64,000 nt of DNA from Ensifer sp. IC3342 (GCF_020193655.1 NZ_JADYVE010000006.1:62001-126000), one strand, 5' to 3'; shown: positions 45,757 to 54,466, counted from the stretch's first letter. Notes: generated from the letters alone by a model not told the origin. Translations and numbers: made by a program.

Positions 45757-46890
45757 ATGACCACCGCACGCATCATCGACTTCCTGAACACCCGACGACC
45801 CGAAGGCCCGTGCCTCGTTGTCGACCTCGACGTCGTGCGCGACAATTTCAAGGCCTTCCGCCACGCGCTGCCCGACAGCTCGATCTATTATGCCGTAAAG
45901 GCCAACCCGGCGCCGGAAATCCTGCGCCTTCTCGCGGGTCTCGGCTCCAATTTCGATTGCGCGTCCGTCGCCGAAATCGAAATGGCGCTTGATGCCGGTG
46001 CGACGCCGAACCGCATTTCTTATGGCAACACCATCAAGAAGGAGCGCGACATTGCCCGCGCCCATGCGCTCGGCATCAATCTTTTCGCGGTCGACAGCCA
46101 CGAAGAGGTCGAGAAGGTCGCGCGTGCCGCTCCCGGCGCCCGCGTCTTCTGCCGCGTTCTAACCGATGGCGAAGGTGCGGAATGGCCGCTGTCGCGCAAG
46201 TTCGGCTGCGTCCCGCAGATGGCCGTCGACGTGCTCGTCTACGCGCACCAGCTCGGCCTCGTCTCCTATGGCGTGTCGTTCCACGTCGGCTCGCAGATGA
46301 CGAAGCTCGACGCCTGGGATGCGGCGCTCGCCGATGCCAAGCGCGTCTTCGTGCAGCTTGCCAAGCAGGGCATCGAGCTCAAGATGGTCAACATGGGCGG
46401 CGGCTTCCCGACGAAGTACCTGAAGGACGTTCCGTCGGCGGAAGCTTACGGTCAGGCGATCTTCGGCGCGCTGAAGAAGCACTTCGGCAACAACATCCCG
46501 GAGACGATCATCGAGCCGGGCCGCGGCATGGTCGGCAATGCGGGCGTGATCAAGGCGGAAGTCGTTCTCGTCTCGAAAAAGTCGGACAACGACAATCACC
46601 GTTGGGTCTTCCTCGACATCGGCAAGTTCGGCGGTCTGGCCGAAACGATGGACGAGGCAATCCGCTACCCGATCCGCACCGCGCGCGATGCCGATCAGAT
46701 GGAGCCCTGCGTGCTTGCCGGCCCGACCTGCGACTCGGCCGACGTGCTCTACGAGAAGAACATGTATCCGCTGCCGATCTCGCTGACGATCGGCGACGAG
46801 ATTCTGATCGAAGGCACTGGCGCCTACACGACCACCTACTCGGCCGTCGCCTTTAACGGCTTCGAGCCGCTGAAGGCCTATGTGATCTGA
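45757..46890 (+). CDS. odc2: Ornithine/lysine decarboxylase (type III PLP, alanine racemase fold)
   Basis: 377 residues from ATG 45757, preferred over 45751 by spacing to AGGGG (9 against 3 bases). PLP-binding Lys in SIYYAVKANPAPEIL, the glycine-rich loop MVNMGGGFPTKYL, EPGRGMVGNAG and the second-subunit active-site motif PTCDSADVLYEK are intact. It decarboxylates ornithine to putrescine, the start of polyamine synthesis; alphaproteobacterial relatives may accept lysine too. Its long leader points to RNA-level control. A possible terminator lies at 46899. Confidence 0.92.
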   Translation: MTTARIIDFLNTRRPEGPCLVVDLDVVRDNFKAFRHALPDSSIYYAVKANPAPEILRLLAGLGSNFDCASVAEIEMALDAGATPNRISYGNTIKKERDIARAHALGINLFAVDSHEEVEKVARAAPGARVFCRVLTDGEGAEWPLSRKFGCVPQMAVDVLVYAHQLGLVSYGVSFHVGSQMTKLDAWDAALADAKRVFVQLAKQGIELKMVNMGGGFPTKYLKDVPSAEAYGQAIFGALKKHFGNNIPETIIEPGRGMVGNAGVIKAEVVLVSKKSDNDNHRWVFLDIGKFGGLAETMDEAIRYPIRTARDADQMEPCVLAGPTCDSADVLYEKNMYPLPISLTIGDEILIEGTGAYTTTYSAVAFNGFEPLKAYVI

Positions 46891-46898
46891 TCCTGCCT

Positions 46899-46921
46899 GC
46901 TCCCGTGCCAACTGCGGGAGC
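46899..46921 (+). terminator. Hairpin after ornithine decarboxylase
   Basis: GCTCCCG (46899-46905), 9-base loop, CGGGAGC (46915-46921), 8 bases after the stop. The following sequence has only a short T tract, so termination may be inefficient. Confidence 0.55.
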
Positions 46922-46981
46922 GGCGATTTCACAATTCTGTATCCGGTCCGCCTGAAGCGGTTTTGATGACGGGAGGCCCCG

Positions 46982-47572
46982 ATGGCCGCTGTTGTTGATG
47001 CCATGCGCGCGTTCTTCGCGCCGTCCACCTTTGTGATCGACTCCGAAAACCCGGGCGACGTCGTCGCGCGTGAAAACCTGCTCGACCGGGCCATGGGGCC
47101 GGATCGTCGCCGGAAGTCGTCGGAAAAGCTGCGCCGCGGCCGTGTACCGGCCGAGGGGCTTGCGCTTGTCGCACGCGACGAGGACGGCCACGTGATCGGC
47201 ACGGTGCGCCTCTGGAATGTCGAGGCGGGTGTCGACCGGGAAGGCTATGGCGTGCCGGCCCTTCTGCTCGGCCCGCTTGCCGTCGACCCGGCGCATGAGG
47301 GCAGGGGCATCGGCGGCATGCTGATGCGTGCGGCGATCCAGGAGGCCAAGAACCGCGACCACGGGGCGATCCTGCTCGTCGGCGATGCCGCCTACTACGA
47401 ACGGTTCGGCTTCTTCGCCGAGCGGGCGCAGCATCTCGTCATGCCGGGACCGTTCGAGCGCAATCGTTTCCTGGCGCTCGAGCTCAAGGACGGCTGGCTC
47501 GATGGCGCCGCTGGAATGCTGGTGGCGAGCGGCCGCAAACTCGCCCTGCCGCCGCTCAAGCGCGCCGCCTGA
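46982..47572 (+). CDS. GNAT family N-acetyltransferase
   Basis: 196 residues. The acetyl-CoA binding motif is clear: LGPLAVDPAHEGRGIGGMLM (about 96-115), followed by VGDAAYYERFGFF, as in the YhbS-like GNAT group. The substrate is unknown. It has a GGGAGG ribosome site, 91 bases downstream of the decarboxylase. Because it is on the same strand as odc2 with only a weak terminator between, co-transcription and a link to polyamine acetylation are possible but unproven. Confidence 0.86.
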   Translation: MAAVVDAMRAFFAPSTFVIDSENPGDVVARENLLDRAMGPDRRRKSSEKLRRGRVPAEGLALVARDEDGHVIGTVRLWNVEAGVDREGYGVPALLLGPLAVDPAHEGRGIGGMLMRAAIQEAKNRDHGAILLVGDAAYYERFGFFAERAQHLVMPGPFERNRFLALELKDGWLDGAAGMLVASGRKLALPPLKRAA

Positions 47573-47680
47573 CTTCACCGCCTCCAACCCTGCGGAGGCG
47601 GACAACCAACAGCGCTCCTGCGCCGGAATGGCGTGGGGGCGCTGTAATGTTTTGAGGGGCTGCTTCCGGCGGCCGTGGTT

Positions 47681-48091
47681 TCACGTCTCTGACGCAGATG
47701 CTTTCCTGGCATTGTAACAGACGAAAGCAAGCTTGTTGCCGTCCGGATCACGGACGTAGGCTGCGTAAAAGCCATCGCCATATTGCGGGCGGAAGCCGGG
47801 TTTTCCCTCCTCCCGACCACCGCGCTCCATGGCGATCTCGAACATCCGGTCGATAACGTTTGCGCTTTCGACGAGAAAGGCCGTCATTGTTCCGTTGCCG
47901 ACCGAGGCGCCGTTGCCGTCGAAAGGGTAACCCGTGAAGAAGCGCGGAGCCCTGTCGTCATCCCTCCGCCCCCAGGAAGCAACCTGGTCGTCGCAATAGC
48001 AGCGCTCCTGACCGATCAGGGCCATCAACGGGTCGTAAAATCGTTCGGCTCGCTTAAGATCCGTTGTTCCGACCATCGTGTATCCGATCAT
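47681..48091 (-). CDS. VOC (glyoxalase/bleomycin resistance) family protein
   Basis: 136 residues from ATG at 48091; the open frame to 48523 runs into the LysE gene and is rejected. Start IGYTMVGTTDLKRAERFYDPLM and the end GDGFYAAYVRDPDGNKLAFVCYN are typical of the vicinal oxygen chelate family. Metal-site residues are partly visible (Glu/His positions differ between members). The function is unknown. It is 23 bases downstream of a LysE family gene on the same strand, hence a likely two-gene unit. Confidence 0.87.
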   Translation of the reverse strand: MIGYTMVGTTDLKRAERFYDPLMALIGQERCYCDDQVASWGRRDDDRAPRFFTGYPFDGNGASVGNGTMTAFLVESANVIDRMFEIAMERGGREEGKPGFRPQYGDGFYAAYVRDPDGNKLAFVCYNARKASASET

Positions 48092-48114
48092 GTGTCGTCC
48101 CTCGTTGCTGCGGA

Positions 48115-48750
48115 TCAGCTTGCGGCGCGTCGGTAGAACGCCAGCGATCCCGCAAGCGCCAGGAGGGCGCCTCCGCACACACGGTCGAGCCAGATGGCGC
48201 CGGCGCGTTTCAGGAAACGAACCGCTTGGGAGCCGATCAGCGCATAACCGAACATCACCGCGAAATCGATCGAAGCGAAGATGGCGGCGAGAACGGCGTA
48301 TTGCGGCGCTTGCGGCAGGGCAGGCTCGATGAACTGCGGCAGGAAGGCCGAGAAAAACAGATAGCCCTTGGGGTTGGTGACCGCGACAAGGAAACTCTTG
48401 AGGAAGATCGTGCGTGTCGTGGCGATGCCGCCCGGGTTCTCGCGGTCGGTGGCAATTTCCAGCGTGCCGTGGGAGCGCAGCAGCATGATGCCGAGGAAAG
48501 CGAGGTAGGCGGCACCGAGCCATTTGACGACCGTGAACCAGAATTCGGACGCGGCCAAGAGCGCCCCGAGACCGAGCGCCACGGCGCCGATCAGCACGAA
48601 ATCCGACAGGACGGCGCCGATCATGCCTGCAGTCGCCCGTCTCACGCCATAGCGCGAGCCATTGGTGAGCGCGAGAAGCACAGTTGGTCCGGGCGTCGCG
48701 ATGCCGATGAAAGCGACAAGCGCGAATGCAAGAATGGTGAATTCACTCAT
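48115..48750 (-). CDS. LysE family exporter
   Basis: 211 residues, six helices. The family signature GIATPGPTVLLALTNGSRYG opens the protein, followed by FLVAVTNPKGYLFFSAFLPQF in the middle. LysE/RhtB proteins export amino acids or their analogues. The ATG at 48750 has GGGAGGA upstream at the right spacing; the longer frame to 49002 is not supported. It is followed by a VOC protein and divergent from the Glyoxalase_8 gene. The exported substrate is unknown. Confidence 0.9.
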   Translation of the reverse strand: MSEFTILAFALVAFIGIATPGPTVLLALTNGSRYGVRRATAGMIGAVLSDFVLIGAVALGLGALLAASEFWFTVVKWLGAAYLAFLGIMLLRSHGTLEIATDRENPGGIATTRTIFLKSFLVAVTNPKGYLFFSAFLPQFIEPALPQAPQYAVLAAIFASIDFAVMFGYALIGSQAVRFLKRAGAIWLDRVCGGALLALAGSLAFYRRAAS

Positions 48751-49016
48751 GGTGTCCTCCCTCCGCGATGCAAGTCCTCTCACAGCTTTGACGTGCGCGC
48801 AAGCATTGGTGAGGTCGTGGCCATCGTTGACGCGCACCCGTTTGACAGCCTGCCCGGCTTCCCCTATGGAGGCGGCGGGCGAGGGCCCCAGCCGTCCGCG
48901 AGCTTGAAGCTTGGTGAAGTCCCTCTTTTCGACACGGTCACGCCGAAACGGCATGCGAACCGATGGCACTGCGGGCACCCATCCTGAAATTGCATGCCGC
49001 AACAGGAGACCCTGTC

Positions 49017-49463
49017 ATGACGCATGGAAAACCGACGCTTCCCGCACTCGATGCGCTGAAGGACCAGGCAAGGCGGCTGCGGTCGCGGCTCGCGTCCAAG
49101 GGCGAGGCGATCAGCCACTCCAAATCGCTCGAGCTCGTCGCCGCCCAATACGGTTACCGCGACTGGAACACGCTTCACGCTGCAGCCGGCAACCGTCCGC
49201 CGTTCAATCCCTGGATGCTGGGGTCGCGGGTGAAGGGCCGCTATCTCGGCCAGGCCTTCGAAGCGGAAATCCTCTCGGTACACGCGATAAGTGCTGAGCC
49301 GGGGCGCTATCGCCTGACGTTCAATTTCGATGAGCCGGTCGACGTCGCCACGTTCGAAAGCTTTTCGGCGTTTCGCCAGAGGGTGACGGCCACGATAGAC
49401 GAGACCGGACGGACAGTCGAAAAGACCTCGAACGGGCGGCCGCATCTGGAGCTTGAATGGTGA
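49017..49463 (+). CDS. Glyoxalase_8-type small protein
   Basis: 148 residues from ATG behind CAGGAGA; the frame opens earlier at 48963. The N-terminal part contains ISHSKSLELVAAQYGYRDWNTLHAA, a block I associate with the Pfam glyoxalase-related domain (Glyoxalase_8), and the C-terminal half is strand-rich. The enzymatic role is not established. It is divergent from lysE, and a complex of REP and RIME repeats follows. Confidence 0.72.
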   Translation: MTHGKPTLPALDALKDQARRLRSRLASKGEAISHSKSLELVAAQYGYRDWNTLHAAAGNRPPFNPWMLGSRVKGRYLGQAFEAEILSVHAISAEPGRYRLTFNFDEPVDVATFESFSAFRQRVTATIDETGRTVEKTSNGRPHLELEW

Positions 49464-49480
49464 AACAAGATGCGCGATTG

Positions 49481-49665
49481 GCCCCTCATCCGGCTGCAGC
49501 GCCGTGCGTCCAATCGGACGCGCAAAGGTCGCTGTAGCACATTGAATTGCTGCATGATTTTGTCCTTAAATCGATACCGATTTAAGGAATCATGCAGTAG
49601 GGACGAACCATAGCCGCGCGCGTCCCCTCGCCCCGCTTGCGGGGAGAGGGTTAAGGGTGAGGGGC
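49481..49665. repeat. Mosaic repeat: REP element interrupted by a RIME copy
   Basis: GCCCCTCATCCGG (49480-49492) is one end of the REP-type element, and CTCGCCCCGCTTGCGGGGAG with GGTTAAGGGTGAGGGGC (to 49665) is the other. In between, 49494-49597 is a RIME copy: GCGTCCAATCGGACGCGC, then CTGCATGATTTTGTCCTTAA, AAATCGATACCGATTTAAG, ATCATGCAG. The middle of the REP element is replaced, so the RIME seems to have entered it. Confidence 0.7.
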
Positions 49666-49691
49666 TTTCAGCCGGCCCTGCGGAAGACAGG

Positions 49692-50681
49692 CTAGCCAGC
49701 AAGATCCACGACGCCGCAATCACCGGCCGCCGAGCCGAAAGCGAGCTGGCGGCCGTTCTTGCTCCAGGCCATGGCGGTAATCGCGCCCTTGCCGGGTCGG
49801 CGCAGCAGCACTTCCTTGCTGTCGGCGAAGCGGGCGGCGAGGATCATGCCGTCCTCGTAGCCGATGGCCACAATGTCTTCGGCGGGATGGCAGGCGACGG
49901 TCGTCACAATGGTGTTGCCGCGCGTGCCGAGCTCCAGCGGGGCCTTACCCATCGGCCCGTCCTTGCCCTGGAACGGCCAGACGATCGCAGCCGGCGCGCC
50001 GGACGATGCAAGCCACTTGCCCTTGGCGGACCAGGACAGCGACTTCACCTTGGCAGGATAGCCGGTCATGCGCATGTGGCGCGCTTCGGCACCCGCCTTG
50101 GCATCAAGCTTCCATCCGTGCAGCGCGTTCTCCTGCATGGTGGTGACGACGAAACGGCCGTCGGGGGAAAAGGTGATGCCGGTATGGGCGCCCTTCCATT
50201 CGAGATCCGCTGGCTGGCCGGCAATCGCCACCCAATGCATGGAGACGCCGTTGTAGCGGGCAACGGCGATGCGCAGGCCCTTGGGGGCAAAGGCTATGCC
50301 CTCGACCGTGCGCTCTTCGGGAAAATCCTTTGTCGTGCCGTCTGCCAGGCGGACATGGGTCGTCTTGCCATAGGCATAGGCGACCGCGCCCTGAGGTCCG
50401 GCCGCGACCTGCGATATCCATTTGCGCGGCGCTTCGGCGACGAGGCTCATGCTGCCGTCGGCCGAGATCCGCATCACCTTGCCGTCCTCGCCGCCGGTCA
50501 GGAGGCTGTCGCTCGCCTCGTCATGGTCGAGCGAGAGCAGGCCATCATGGGCTTCAATGGTCTTGTGACCGTGATCGAGGTGATGGATGGTGCCGGAGGC
50601 TTCGGCGAAGAAGGGTGTATCCTTGAGGAAGGCCACGCCGACGACGTGGCCTTCGAGATCGAGCGGAGCGACTGTCGGCAT
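49692..50681 (-). CDS. WD40 repeat protein paired with metal GTPase
   Basis: 329 residues with about seven WD40-like blades. Examples are LLSLDHDEASDSLLTGGEDGKV, GITFSPDGRFVVTTMQENAL and SLSWSAKGKWLASSGAPAAIVW. There is no signal peptide, so a cytoplasmic beta-propeller, probably a scaffold. The upstream gene in the same direction is a CobW/ZigA-type GTPase 43 bases away. The same pairing is familiar in rhizobia, but the role of the WD40 protein is not known to me. Confidence 0.8.
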   Translation of the reverse strand: MPTVAPLDLEGHVVGVAFLKDTPFFAEASGTIHHLDHGHKTIEAHDGLLSLDHDEASDSLLTGGEDGKVMRISADGSMSLVAEAPRKWISQVAAGPQGAVAYAYGKTTHVRLADGTTKDFPEERTVEGIAFAPKGLRIAVARYNGVSMHWVAIAGQPADLEWKGAHTGITFSPDGRFVVTTMQENALHGWKLDAKAGAEARHMRMTGYPAKVKSLSWSAKGKWLASSGAPAAIVWPFQGKDGPMGKAPLELGTRGNTIVTTVACHPAEDIVAIGYEDGMILAARFADSKEVLLRRPGKGAITAMAWSKNGRQLAFGSAAGDCGVVDLAG

Positions 50682-50724
50682 CAGTTGGCCAGGCTCTCTT
50701 GTTTCAGCATGATCTTGTCGGTGA

Positions 50725-51807
50725 TCATGCCTGGACCTCGCAGGCCCTGAAGGTGCGCTCGAGCTTCTCGCGGTCGAGATCACGGCCGATGAAGACGAGC
50801 CGGGTCTCGCGCTTCTCGCCGTCCTTCCAGGCGCGCTGGTGGTCGCCCTCAATGATCATGTGTACGCCCTGGACCACGTAGCGCTCGGCATCGCCGGCAA
50901 AAGCGATGATGCCCTTCAGCCGCAGGATATTCGGACCATCCGTCTGGGTGATCTTCTGGATCCACGGGAAGAAGCGGTCGGGATTCATCTCGCCGCCGCG
51001 CAGCGAGATCGACTGCACGGTGACGTCATGAATGGGTGACGGCCCATGGTCGTGGTGGTGGTGGTGATCGTGACCATGGTCATGATGGTCGTGATGGTGG
51101 TGATCGTGATCGCAATCGGGGCCGCAGGCGTGATCGTCGTGCTCGTCCTGGTCGAGGAAATGCGGATCGTTTTCGAGCGCCTTTTCGAGATTGAAGGCGC
51201 CCTGGTCGAGCACCTTCGTCAGGTCGATCTCGGAGCGCTGCGTGCGGTAGATCCGTGCGGACGGATTGATGACGCGCACCGTTGCCTCGATCCGCTCCAG
51301 TTCCTCCGCCGTCACGAGGTCGGTCTTGTTCAAAAGCACGACATCTGCGAAGGCGATCTGGTCCTCGGCCTCGCGGCTGTCCTTGAGACGCAGCGGTAGG
51401 TGCTTGGCGTCGACCAGTGCCACCACGGCATCAAGCTCGGTCTTGGCCCGCACGTCGTCATCCATGAAGAAGGTCTGGGCGACCGGCACCGGATCGGCAA
51501 GGCCAGTGGTCTCGACGATGATCGCATCGAAACGGCCCGGACGGCGCATCAGCCCCTCGACGACACGGATCAGGTCGCCGCGCACGGTGCAGCAGACGCA
51601 GCCGTTGTTCATCTCGTAGATTTCCTCGTCAGACTCGACGATCAGGTCGTTATCGATGCCGATTTCGCCGAATTCGTTGACGATCACCGCATATTTGCGG
51701 CCGTGATTCTCGCTGAGGATACGGTTGAGCAGCGTCGTCTTGCCGGCGCCGAGATAGCCCGTGAGCACGGTGACGGGGATCGGCTTCTGCGTGGATGTTT
51801 CGGTCAT
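50725..51807 (-). CDS. CobW/COG0523 family zinc-binding GTPase
   Basis: 360 residues. G3E GTPase with Walker A LTGYLGAGKTTLL (15-27), metal motif GCVCCT (Cys 70, 72, 73), and NKTD guanine specificity. A His/Asp-rich loop at about 225-256 (for example HDHHHHDHHDHGHDHHHHHD) should bind zinc or another metal. The CobW C-terminal domain ends the protein. Family members are metallochaperones for Zn, Co or Fe-related nitrile hydratases. The neighbouring WD40 gene follows at 43 bases. A CTATAT-N9-ATATAG dyad (51843-51863) is upstream. Confidence 0.9.
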   Translation of the reverse strand: MTETSTQKPIPVTVLTGYLGAGKTTLLNRILSENHGRKYAVIVNEFGEIGIDNDLIVESDEEIYEMNNGCVCCTVRGDLIRVVEGLMRRPGRFDAIIVETTGLADPVPVAQTFFMDDDVRAKTELDAVVALVDAKHLPLRLKDSREAEDQIAFADVVLLNKTDLVTAEELERIEATVRVINPSARIYRTQRSEIDLTKVLDQGAFNLEKALENDPHFLDQDEHDDHACGPDCDHDHHHHDHHDHGHDHHHHHDHGPSPIHDVTVQSISLRGGEMNPDRFFPWIQKITQTDGPNILRLKGIIAFAGDAERYVVQGVHMIIEGDHQRAWKDGEKRETRLVFIGRDLDREKLERTFRACEVQA

Positions 51808-51842
51808 GGGAGCCTCGAGGATTGGCGATGCGCCGCGGGCAT

Positions 51843-51863
51843 CTATATCGCGTCCTCATATAG
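51843..51863. promoter_or_regulatory. Weak dyad upstream of CobW-type gene
   Basis: CTATAT, 9 bases, ATATAG, 36 bases 5' of the GTPase start. COG0523 genes are often controlled by Zur, but this sequence does not fit the usual longer Zur palindrome, so it is only a candidate. Confidence 0.25.
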
Positions 51864-51939
51864 GAGATGAAGCGACGATGCGCAAATGGCGGCAATCGAA
51901 TTCGCCGTCCGGATACGGTCCGCCCTTCGCCGAAAGCGA

Positions 51940-52731
51940 TCAGGAAAGTTCGTCGACGTCGAAGGCTTTTACGTCCTGGAGCAGTTCGATAATGCCCTTC
52001 ACTGCGTGGGCGAGAAGGACCTCTCCGCGCGCGGCAGTCGCGGCGCCGGCATCGCCGGCGACACCTTGCCGGTTGAGGTCGGACATTTTCCAACCGAACG
52101 CATGCGGGCCATAGGCGCGCAAATGCTTGAACCGGGCGATGAAGTCGCTCTGGCGGGAAGGGAACCGGGCGGCGCGCGTCATATCCACCTTGTCCGGGTG
52201 GAGCGCCAGCATCAGCGACGTCTCGATGTCGCCGCCATGGATATCGAGCGCCTTGTCCTCCGCGCTGATCCAGCCCTCCGGCTGTCCGAAACGCGTCCAG
52301 CTCGTCGCCACAGCGAGCATGCCGAAGCGCACCCGCGCCTCCGTCGCGACGATCGTCATCAGCGGCGAGTTGCCGCCATGAGCGTTCAGCATCACGAATT
52401 TGCGGACGCCGAGACGATGGAGATTTTCGGCGATCCCGAGCCAGCGGCCGATCGCTTCGTCACAGGCGAGCGTGCGCGTGCCGGGCACATCCATATGTTC
52501 TATCGAATAGCCGACGGGCTCGACCGGCAGGAACGTAGCGGGCAGATCCGCGGGCAGCGCGGCCACGACGCGCCGAACTATGCCCTCGGCAATCAGCCGA
52601 TCGGTTTCGAAGGGAAGATGCGGCCCGTGCTGCTCATGCGCGCCGAGCGGCAGCACCGCGATCCACTGCCGCCGCTCGGAAGGCGCGAGATCGGCGGGGT
52701 TGTCGTTCCAGTGGGGCTCGGGCGTCGACAT
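51940..52731 (-). CDS. Creatininase family metal-dependent amidohydrolase
   Basis: 263 residues from ATG at 52731, directly behind GAAGAGAA; the frame open to 52977 crosses the divergent promoter. Metal ligands are in LPLGAHEQHGPHLPFETD (Glu and His), NAHGGNSPL and DIHGGDIETSLML. The family includes creatininase, MftE-type peptidases and formamidopyrimidine deformylases, so the substrate stays open. It is divergent from a MarR regulator with a 112-base gap that must hold both promoters; MarR control is plausible. Confidence 0.86.
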   Translation of the reverse strand: MSTPEPHWNDNPADLAPSERRQWIAVLPLGAHEQHGPHLPFETDRLIAEGIVRRVVAALPADLPATFLPVEPVGYSIEHMDVPGTRTLACDEAIGRWLGIAENLHRLGVRKFVMLNAHGGNSPLMTIVATEARVRFGMLAVATSWTRFGQPEGWISAEDKALDIHGGDIETSLMLALHPDKVDMTRAARFPSRQSDFIARFKHLRAYGPHAFGWKMSDLNRQGVAGDAGAATAARGEVLLAHAVKGIIELLQDVKAFDVDELS

Positions 52732-52780
52732 TTCTCTTCGGTTCTCCGTCCCTTCTGTCGTAAAATTGTTATTTGAGTCA

Positions 52781-52804
52781 TACAGTTCGTAATCACAAGC
52801 TGTA
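52781..52804. promoter_or_regulatory. Candidate MarR operator in divergent promoter
   Basis: TACAG (52781-52785) and CTGTA (52800-52804) are inverted and separated by 14 bases in the AT-rich gap between the creatininase-like and MarR genes. MarR sites are typically such dyads, but the arms are short. Confidence 0.35.
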
Positions 52805-52843
52805 TTGCTATAAAAGAGCGTACAGGATTCGGCGGGAGGTCCA

Positions 52844-53341
52844 ATGGGCAAGAAGAGCAAGGCCGAAAAGAAGGGCAAGAACGGCAGGAAAAAGGACGAG
52901 CTTGCCGTCGAGCCGCACGATCTTGCTTCAGTTCTTGTACAGGCGGCGCGCTCGATGCGCACCGTACTTTCCCGCAATCTCGTCGAAAGCGGCCTCTATG
53001 CCGGGCAGGACGGCGTCATGCTCGCGCTCGCCGAGACCGACGGCCTGACGGCAGGCGCGCTCGCTGCAAAACTTGGCGTCAAGGCACCGACTATGACGCG
53101 CACCATTGGCCGCATGGAGGCGCAAGGCTTCCTCGAACGCCGGCCGGACGAGGAAGATGCGAGACTGACCAAGGTCTATCTCACCGTGCCCGGGCGCGAA
53201 CGGCTGCAGACGATTGCAGAGGCCGGTCAGCATTCCGAAAAGCTCGCCACGCGGGGTTTGACCGACAAGCAGGTGCGAACCCTCCTGAAACTGCTGCGGG
53301 CAGTCGACAGCAATCTGCAGGCGGCAAGGGCGCCCGATTGA
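52844..53341 (+). CDS. MarR family transcriptional regulator
   Basis: 165 residues. A Lys-rich N-terminal extension (GKKSKAEKKGKNGRKK) precedes the MarR winged helix: TAGALAAKLGVKAPTMTRTIG then MEAQGFLERRPDEEDARLTKVYLT, with the DxR wing. The N- and C-terminal helices form the dimer interface. It has a perfect GGGAGG ribosome site. It is divergent from the creatininase-like gene, the likely target. The ligand is unknown. Confidence 0.9.
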   Translation: MGKKSKAEKKGKNGRKKDELAVEPHDLASVLVQAARSMRTVLSRNLVESGLYAGQDGVMLALAETDGLTAGALAAKLGVKAPTMTRTIGRMEAQGFLERRPDEEDARLTKVYLTVPGRERLQTIAEAGQHSEKLATRGLTDKQVRTLLKLLRAVDSNLQAARAPD

Positions 53342-53381
53342 TCCGTGTCCTTGCGGCGACACTTCCCGATTGCGGCGATCA

Positions 53382-53407
53382 TTTAAACAGTTTAAAGAGG
53401 ATTTAAA
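53382..53407. promoter_or_regulatory. Triple TTTAAA motif before LacI-type gene
   Basis: TTTAAA occurs at 53382-53387, 53391-53396 and 53402-53407, spaced about one helical turn apart. It lies 37 bases before the GTG of the LacI-type gene, so it may be its promoter region or operator. Confidence 0.4.
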
Positions 53408-53443
53408 ACGGGCTGACGAGATCGGTGAATCAGGGGGGACATA

Positions 53444-54466
53444 GTGGCGCAAAAGGTCAAGCTTTCGACAATCGCGGAAACACTCGGCCTTTCGACGGCG
53501 ACAGTCTCCCTGGCATTGCGTGACAGCCCACTGGTGGCGACCGTCACCCGCGACAAGATCAAGGAACAGGCACGCGCACTCGGCTACATATACAATCGCC
53601 GCGCCGCGAGCTTGAGGACATCGCGGTCCGGCATCATCGGAGTCGTCGTGCACGACATCATGAACCCGTTCTACGGTGAAATCCTCAAGGCGATCGAAGC
53701 GGAACTCGATCGCGACAAGCAGACATTCATCCTCTCCAACCATTACGATTCCGTCGAGAAGCAGCGCGATTTCATCGAGACCCTGCTGCAGCTCGGCGGT
53801 GACGGTGTCATCATGTCGCCGGCGATCGGCACCCCGCCGGAGGATATCCAGCTTGCCGAGGACAACGGCATGCCCGCGATCCTGATTGCCCGGTCTATCG
53901 AGGGGCTCGACGTGCCGATTTTCCGCGGCGACGACGCCTATGGCATTTCGCTTGCGACCAATCACCTTATCGGCCTTGGCCACCGCTGCATCGCAATGGT
54001 CGGCGGCACCGACCAGACCTCGACCGGCCGCGATCGCTACCAGGGTTATGTGAATGCGCTGCGCAAGGCGAATATCGAGGTCGATCCGGACTTGCGCATT
54101 CCCGGGCCGCGGTCCAAGCAGGGCGGTTTCGAGGCGGCTGTGCATCTGTTGTCGCTGCCGCAAAAGCCGACCGCGGTCGTCTGCTGGAATGACCTGGTGG
54201 CGATCGGCATGATGAACGGTATTGCCCGCGCCGGGCTTGTGCCGGGCGTCGACATTTCGGTCACCGGCTATGACGACCTCGAGGAAGCTTCGATCGCGAC
54301 CCCGGCGTTGACGACCGTCTGGAACGGCCAGGCCGAGGTCGGCCGCAGCGCGGCACGCGCACTTCTCGATAAGCTCTCCGGCAGTCACGAGCCGGATGGA
54401 ATCCATCTGATAAAGCCGGAGATGCGTATTCGCCAATCGACCGGCCCACTCCGCGTGACCGCCTGA
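53444..54466 (+). CDS. LacI family transcriptional regulator
   Basis: 340 residues starting at GTG behind AGGGGGG. The headpiece is KLSTIAETLGLSTATVSLALRDSP (about 5-28) and the hinge follows; the periplasmic-binding-like core begins SGIIGVVVHDIMNPFYGEIL. The C-terminus, EMRIRQSTGP, is typical of the family. It is 21 bases upstream of a 2-hydroxyacid dehydrogenase, so it probably controls that gene and itself. The effector is not known, presumably an organic or sugar acid. Confidence 0.9.
   Translation: MAQKVKLSTIAETLGLSTATVSLALRDSPLVATVTRDKIKEQARALGYIYNRRAASLRTSRSGIIGVVVHDIMNPFYGEILKAIEAELDRDKQTFILSNHYDSVEKQRDFIETLLQLGGDGVIMSPAIGTPPEDIQLAEDNGMPAILIARSIEGLDVPIFRGDDAYGISLATNHLIGLGHRCIAMVGGTDQTSTGRDRYQGYVNALRKANIEVDPDLRIPGPRSKQGGFEAAVHLLSLPQKPTAVVCWNDLVAIGMMNGIARAGLVPGVDISVTGYDDLEEASIATPALTTVWNGQAEVGRSAARALLDKLSGSHEPDGIHLIKPEMRIRQSTGPLRVTA

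Noticed and set aside
51843..51863. Zur box for the CobW-type gene
   Set aside because: Only a 6-base dyad is present and the longer Zur consensus is not matched, so it is listed only as a weak candidate site.
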